Below are positions 60,034-64,000 of a DNA stretch of 64,000 nucleotides, piece by piece (position 1 is the first letter of the stretch; each line of letters opens with the position of its first letter). This stretch comes from Actinoplanes missouriensis 431 (GTDB lineage Bacteria; Actinomycetota; Actinomycetes; Mycobacteriales; Micromonosporaceae). A program made the translations under genes and the position numbers. The DNA is taken from contig NC_017093.1 in assembly GCF_000284295.1 (NCBI RefSeq), positions 5,208,001 through 5,272,000 of the forward strand. Reading direction: 5' to 3'. Below the pieces are notes generated by a model that saw nothing but the letters and a program-made list of their open reading frames with translations, was not told the DNA's origin and ran no database searches.

Positions 60034-61542
60034 ATGGGAGAACTCGAAGAGCGCCTGGCCCGGCTGCCGGCACACAAGCGGGCATTGCTCGCGGCCGCTC
60101 TCGGCCGGCGGACACGAACCGGCCTCGCGGGCGACGGCGGTCCGGCCGGCGGCGGTCCGGGCGGCGGCGGTCCGGCCGGCGAGGTCCCGGGCGAGTCGCC
60201 GGCCGACCTGACCCACCGGCAGCGGGAGCTGTGGCAGCGCTGGTCAGCCGCACCCGGCTCGGGCGCCTGGCATTGGCCGCTCGTCGGGCTGATCCGCGGC
60301 GACCTCGACCCGGCGGCACTGGAGTCGGCATTGCGGCAGGTGCTGGACCGGCACACGGTTCTGCGGACCGGTTACCGCCATGACGGCGAGCGCCTGCTGG
60401 CCGTGCTGCACCCGGCGCGATCCTTCCCCTTCGAGGTCGTCGACCTCACCGCGAGCGACGGCGCCGCGGCCCTCGAGTCGGCGCTGGAGACCGTCGACAC
60501 CCCGATCGATCTCACCAGCGCCCCGCCGGGACGGGCACGCCTGATCCGGCTCGGCTCCGGCGAGCACCTGCTCGCTCTGGCGGTCCACCACATCGCCACC
60601 GACTACGAGTCGACCGAGCTGATCTTCGAGGAGTGGATCGCGGCCTATCTGGGGGCGCCCCTGGAGCCGGTGCCGCAGTTCCCGCCGTACGCCCGTGAGC
60701 AGAACGCGGCCCTGGCCGCCGGCCGGCTCGCCGAAGGGCTGGACCGGTGGCGGGATCGCCTGCACGACCTCGACCTGTCCACCGTCCTGCGCGACCCGGA
60801 CGAGTCCGGGCAGAGCCGCCGCCTCTACTGGCGGCTGCCGGTCCCGCTGGTGCAGCGGATCCACGAGCTGGCCGAGGACCGGCGGCTCACCCCGTTCATG
60901 ATCATCGCCGCGGGGGTGGGTACGACATTGGCCGTGCACGAGGGCCGGGACGAGACAGTCCTCGGCGTGCCGGCGCCCAACCGGCCCGGCGTCCAGGTGG
61001 AGCGGCTGATCGGCTGCCTGGCCAACCCGATCCTGGTCCGGGTCCGCGCCCACCCCGGCGCCACCCTGGACGACGTGCTCGAAGGGGTACGCGAGGAGTC
61101 CGTCGCCGCCTATGAGGAGCAGGACATCCCGTACGCCGAAGTCGTCGCCCGTCTGCTCGGTGAACCGGCGAAGCCGGCCGCCGCCCTGCCCCGCTTCACG
61201 TTCGCCTACCACTGCGGCAACGAACCGGTCACCGCCGGCGCCCTCGAACTGAACCGGGCCGACATCATCCCCCAGGGTGTGCGAGCCGACCTCGCGCTGT
61301 CGCTGCGTTACGACCCGGAGGGCATCGACGTGGTGGCCGAGTTCGATCCCGTCGCCCTCACCACCGACGACGCCCGGGTGGTCGTCACCTGGCTGGCGCA
61401 CGTCCTCGACACCCTCACCACCGCCCCCGGGACCACCGTGCGGGACCTGGCCGGGCGGCTGCGGTCCGGAGGGCTCCCGCTCATCGAGCCCGCCCCGGTG
61501 CACGAGCCGGTGCGGGCCCGTCCCTCCTGGAAGCAGGCATGA
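60034..61542 (+). CDS. stand-alone NRPS condensation domain
   Basis: 502 residues, ATG with GGAAGGG upstream. Residues 1-25 (GELEERLARLPAHKRALLAAAL) resemble the short helical linker often before C domains; about 28-50 is a Gly/Pro-rich stretch with repeated GGPAGGG units. The rest is one condensation fold: LTHRQRELWQRW, LESALRQVLDRHTVLRTGY, the active-site motif HHIATDY (His185-His186, Asp190; Gly replaced by Tyr), NRPGVQVERLIGCLANPILVRV and EEQDIPYAEVVARLL. No A or PCP domain. Free-standing C domains such as VibH condense a carrier-bound acyl group with a soluble amine. Since the assembly line ends in a PCP without TE, this enzyme may release the chain onto an amine or close a ring. Divergent from the main operon. 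Confidence 0.9.
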   Translation: MGELEERLARLPAHKRALLAAALGRRTRTGLAGDGGPAGGGPGGGGPAGEVPGESPADLTHRQRELWQRWSAAPGSGAWHWPLVGLIRGDLDPAALESALRQVLDRHTVLRTGYRHDGERLLAVLHPARSFPFEVVDLTASDGAAALESALETVDTPIDLTSAPPGRARLIRLGSGEHLLALAVHHIATDYESTELIFEEWIAAYLGAPLEPVPQFPPYAREQNAALAAGRLAEGLDRWRDRLHDLDLSTVLRDPDESGQSRRLYWRLPVPLVQRIHELAEDRRLTPFMIIAAGVGTTLAVHEGRDETVLGVPAPNRPGVQVERLIGCLANPILVRVRAHPGATLDDVLEGVREESVAAYEEQDIPYAEVVARLLGEPAKPAAALPRFTFAYHCGNEPVTAGALELNRADIIPQGVRADLALSLRYDPEGIDVVAEFDPVALTTDDARVVVTWLAHVLDTLTTAPGTTVRDLAGRLRSGGLPLIEPAPVHEPVRARPSWKQA

Positions 61543-61545
61543 CCC

Positions 61546-62001
61546 ATGGGTGACGTCCTCACACTGGAATCGGTGACGCCGGACAACTACGACGCCTGCG
61601 TCAGCCTCGAGGTCCATCCCGAGCAGGCCGGATTCGTGGCGCCCAACGTCGACTCCCTGGCCCGCGCCTATGTGTGGCCCGACGGCGAGGCCCGGCTGGT
61701 CTGCCTCGACGGGACCCCGGTCGGCTTCGTCCTGTTCCACCCGATCGACGAGAAGGCCCCCGAGCGGGGGCACAGCATCGTCCGCTTCATGATCGATCAA
61801 CGGTTCCAGGGGCGGGGTCTCGGCCGCCGGGCGCTGGCCGCCGCCCTGGACTGGATCGCCGAGCATCAGCGGGTGGACACCGTCCAGCTCAGCGTCGAGC
61901 CGGACAACGTGAAGGCACTGGCCTTCTACCGGGCCGCCGGCTTCACCGAGACCGGCGAGGTCGACGAGGGTGAGCTGGTGCTGCGCCGGACGCTCCGGTG
62001 A
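61546..62001 (+). CDS. GNAT N-acetyltransferase (SpeG/Blt/PaiA-like)
   Basis: 151 residues starting 3 bp after the condensation-domain gene. Single GNAT domain: acceptor-side N-terminus LESVTPDNYDACVSLEVHPEQAGFVAPN, strand VGFVLFHPID, then the acetyl-CoA pyrophosphate loop RFMIDQRFQGRGLGRRALAAALDWI (Q/RxxGxG/A) and LSVEPDNVKALAFYRAAGFTETGE. The RFMIDxRFQGxGxG pattern is that of diamine/polyamine acetyltransferases. Acetylation of a diamino-acid side chain (self-resistance or tailoring of the Dap-containing product) fits the cluster. Confidence 0.85.
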   Translation: MGDVLTLESVTPDNYDACVSLEVHPEQAGFVAPNVDSLARAYVWPDGEARLVCLDGTPVGFVLFHPIDEKAPERGHSIVRFMIDQRFQGRGLGRRALAAALDWIAEHQRVDTVQLSVEPDNVKALAFYRAAGFTETGEVDEGELVLRRTLR

Positions 62002-62029
62002 CGGACGGCCACGTGCGCCGCTGACGACA

Positions 62030-62062
62030 CGCGCCGCGCCGGATGCTGCTCGGCGCGGCGCG
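62030..62062. terminator. hairpin terminator between GNAT and L,D-transpeptidase genes
   Basis: Perfect 12-bp arms CGCGCCGCGCCG (62030-62041) and CGGCGCGGCGCG (62051-62062) with loop GATGCTGCT. It sits between convergent stops at 62001 and 62064 and marks the edge of the NRPS cluster. Confidence 0.85.
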
Positions 62063-62063
62063 C

Positions 62064-63308
62064 CTAGTCCCGGCCGTACCTGTCGAAGGAGACCGTCCAG
62101 TCGCCGAGGCCGTTCCAGATGGGCAGCTCGCGCGGGGTGTTCTTCACGTCGACGATGTCGCCGAGGATGAAGTTGTTGTAGACCCACTTGGCGTCGGCGG
62201 TGCTGAGGTTGATGCAGCCGTGCGACAGGTTCGCCCGGCCCAGCGAGCCGTTCCAGGGCGCGGCGTGCAGGTACTCGCCGGAGTAGCTGATCCGGGTGCA
62301 GAACTCGATGTTCTCCGACACGTAGTAGTTCGGGTCGTTCTTGTCGGTGACGCCGTAGCTGGCGGAGCTCATCGTGTGCTTGCGCTTCTTGCCGAGGACG
62401 ACGTGCGGGCCGCCGGCGGTCCAGTAGCTGACCTTCTGGCCGTTCGCGCCGGTCGTGCCGCCGCCCTTGCCGAGGCTGCTCTTCATCGTGCGGACCAGCT
62501 TGCCGTCGATGTAGACCTTGGTCATGTGGGTCCGGTTGTCGCTGATCGCGATCAACTCTCGGCCGATCTTGAACGAGGTCGAGACGTTCTTCGACCCGTA
62601 CGTCTTCTTGCCCAGTTTCTGGCCGAACGCGTTGACGCTGACCTTGATCCGGGTGCCGGCCGCCCAGTATTTCGCCGGGCGCCAGTGGACGGTCCGGTCG
62701 TCCTTCCAGTAGAACTTGCCCTCGACCGACGGCGAGGTGGTGATCTCGATGGCCTTCTCCGCCGCCGCTTTGTTGACCGCGCGGCTGAACGCCACGATCA
62801 CCGGCTGGCCGACGCCGTAGGTCTTGCCCTCCTGGAGCGCGACCATCGCGTTGGCCTGGAACGTCACCTTCGCGACGGCCTCCGGCTTCAGCGTGGTGAA
62901 GGTGAACTCCTTGGTGGTGGTCACGCCCAGGCCGTCGGCGGCCTCCGCGGTCACCTTGTACTTCTTGCCGTAGGCCAGGTCGCTCGTCGACTTCCAGGAG
63001 CCGTCGCTCTGCATCTCGCCGTCGACCTTCGCCTTGGCGGCGGTGACCTTGACCGACTTCAGCGTGCCGTCCTGGACCGTGACCACGATCGGCTTCAGCG
63101 GGGAGACCTCGGTGGCGCCGGTCTCCGGCGTGACGATCACCGAGACCGGCGTGGCCGTGGCCGCGGCGGGCTGCTCGACGTTCGCCACCGGCTCGACCCA
63201 GGTGGTGCTGCCGGCGCCCGCCGTGCTGCCGCGCGAGGAGCACCCGGCGGCAGCGGCGGCTGCCGCCGCGCCCATCGTGCCGATGATGACCTTACGTCGC
63301 TTGATCAT
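62064..63308 (-). CDS. L,D-transpeptidase lipoprotein (YkuD, LdtMt2-like)
   Basis: 414 residues from ATG 63308 (MIKRRKVIIGTMG). Signal peptide with lipobox AAAAAGC at about 16-22, an Ala/Thr-rich tether, two immunoglobulin-like domains (about 50-150 and 150-265, with LAYGKKYKVTAEA and PVIVAFSRAVN) and a YkuD catalytic domain (about 270-400) with HAAPWNGSLGRANLSHGCINLS, nucleophile Cys365. This is the order found in mycobacterial LdtMt2-type enzymes, which make 3-3 peptidoglycan cross-links outside the membrane. The C-terminal cap ends in WTVSFDRYGRD. Longer starts (to 63410) are possible but would bury the signal peptide. Likely a housekeeping neighbour, not part of the cluster. Confidence 0.95.
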   Translation of the reverse strand: MIKRRKVIIGTMGAAAAAAAAGCSSRGSTAGAGSTTWVEPVANVEQPAAATATPVSVIVTPETGATEVSPLKPIVVTVQDGTLKSVKVTAAKAKVDGEMQSDGSWKSTSDLAYGKKYKVTAEAADGLGVTTTKEFTFTTLKPEAVAKVTFQANAMVALQEGKTYGVGQPVIVAFSRAVNKAAAEKAIEITTSPSVEGKFYWKDDRTVHWRPAKYWAAGTRIKVSVNAFGQKLGKKTYGSKNVSTSFKIGRELIAISDNRTHMTKVYIDGKLVRTMKSSLGKGGGTTGANGQKVSYWTAGGPHVVLGKKRKHTMSSASYGVTDKNDPNYYVSENIEFCTRISYSGEYLHAAPWNGSLGRANLSHGCINLSTADAKWVYNNFILGDIVDVKNTPRELPIWNGLGDWTVSFDRYGRD

Positions 63309-63514
63309 GGCTCTCACATTCGAGGGGGTCCGGCCGGCGCCATCCATGGCTCTCATCTGAAGACGGCCGGCGGGGGTGAAAAGGTTGCCTGCCGCGTCGA
63401 TCAGAACCATGGAGGAGGGTCATCTTGACAGATCTAGATCCTTTCCGGTAGACCGGCCGCCGGCTGTGCTGCTGCTCACCGGCGGCCCACCTGCCACGAT
63501 GCCCGGGCGTACGG

Positions 63515-64000
63515 CTACCAGGGGACCGTCCCGTGCCGGTCGAAGAAGCCGCCGGTCGGGCCGTCCGGGCCGATCGTCGCCATCCGCACCAGGATCTCGG
63601 CGCCCTCCTCGCTGGTCTGCGGCCCGGAGTGCCCGTTCAGGTCGGTGGCGGTGTAACCGGGGTCGACCACGTTGACGCGGATCGCCGGGAACGCCTTCGC
63701 GTACTGCGCGGTCACCATGACCAGGGCGGCCTTCGAGGCGTTGTAGTCGAGGGTGACCACCCGGGACTCGATCCGCTCGGGGTCGGCGCAGACGGCCACC
63801 GATCCGAGACCGCTGCTGACGTTGACGATGACCGGGGAATCGCCGGCGAGCAGCAGCGGGAGGAAGGCGTTGGTCACCCGTACCGGGCCGAAGGTGTTGG
63901 TCTGGAAGGTCTTCTGCAGGTCGTCCCCGGTGATCTCGCCGATCCGCTCCCCCAGCTTGCCGACGCCCGCGATGCCGGCGTTGTTGATCAGTACGTCGAG
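63515..64000 (-). CDS. short-chain dehydrogenase/reductase, N-terminally cut by the window edge
   Basis: The frame is open to the window end, so only about 161 C-terminal residues are present. SDR motifs: LINNAGIAG, NTFGPVRVTNAFLPLL, VIVNVSSGLGS (catalytic Ser), and YNASKAALVMVT (catalytic Tyr and Lys), then VDPGYTATDLNGHSG. The NAD(P)-binding Gly motif is outside the window. The C-terminal segment SEEGAEILVRMATIGPDGPTGGFF is like carbonyl-reductase-type SDRs. Substrate unknown. The 206-bp gap to the transpeptidase start (63309-63514) shows no gene. Confidence 0.9.
   Translation of the reverse strand, partial: LDVLINNAGIAGVGKLGERIGEITGDDLQKTFQTNTFGPVRVTNAFLPLLLAGDSPVIVNVSSGLGSVAVCADPERIESRVVTLDYNASKAALVMVTAQYAKAFPAIRVNVVDPGYTATDLNGHSGPQTSEEGAEILVRMATIGPDGPTGGFFDRHGTVPW

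Noticed and set aside
60244..63243. 999-codon minus-strand open frame spanning the C-domain, GNAT and L,D-transpeptidase genes
   Set aside because: It crosses a strong terminator and runs antisense to two clear genes and out of frame with a third. It is a composition artefact.
1..64000. CRISPR arrays, tRNA and rRNA genes
   Set aside because: I saw no regularly spaced short repeats with unique spacers and no cloverleaf or rRNA-like sequence. The repeats present are NRPS modules, one 34-bp tandem and small duplications. A tRNAscan run would settle the tRNA point.

Overview
The window is very GC-rich DNA with strong G/C third-position bias, frequent GTG starts and an actinobacterial gene set (CydABDC, ROK-controlled sugar ABC transporter, DUF6230/DUF6114 pair, YkuD L,D-transpeptidase, large NRPS genes). 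It fits a filamentous actinomycete; Actinoplanes or another Micromonosporaceae genus is my best guess, but I cannot prove it from the sequence alone.

Layout. 1-2.3 kb: the C-terminal end of a VIT/VWA-type protein and a membrane-anchored ricin-B lectin. 2.6-8.2 kb: a monosaccharide ABC importer (permease, double ATPase, lipoprotein) divergent from its likely ROK repressor, with a shared TATTTGTTG motif and a striking stem-loop between the binding-protein and ATPase genes. 8.4-13.7 kb: lactate permease and a two-gene xanthine-dehydrogenase-type molybdenum hydroxylase. 13.8-19.6 kb: cytochrome bd oxidase operon cydA-cydB-cydD-cydC, overlapping tail to tail with an orphan CHASE3-HAMP-GAF histidine kinase. 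21.9-24.0 kb: DUF6230 and DUF6114 proteins.

24.0-27.9 kb is an accessory patch with visibly more A+T, long non-coding stretches, a decayed IS5-type transposase, and a compact three-gene unit: a membrane-anchored SepF-like protein, a four-TM SLATT/DUF4231-type protein, and a small ORF. 27.9-31.3 kb returns to ordinary chromosomal genes (VOC protein, TetR regulator with PPOX flavoenzyme, GGDEF cyclase, DUF2277 protein).

31.4-62.0 kb is the main interest: a nonribosomal lipopeptide cluster. Ten or eleven minus-strand genes with gaps of at most 20 bp or 4-bp stop/start overlaps run from an SbnA/SbnB pair (which makes L-2,3-diaminopropionate, Dap) through MbtH, a cobalamin-type radical SAM enzyme, a membrane M28 peptidase, a fused ABC exporter, a FAAL-ACP-C-A-PCP loading NRPS, a 4154-residue four-module NRPS, a type II thioesterase, a SnoaL-like protein and a branched-chain aminotransferase. 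A divergent pair encodes a stand-alone condensation domain and a SpeG/Blt-like acetyltransferase. Adenylation pocket residues read as hydrophobic residue, Asn, then three identical acidic-pocket domains suited to a diamino acid. The inferred product is a fatty-acyl pentapeptide, acyl-X-Asn-Dap-Dap-Dap, with three free amines. Its last three modules are near-identical about 3.07-kb repeats, and the assembly line has no release domain. The window closes with an L,D-transpeptidase lipoprotein and a truncated SDR gene.
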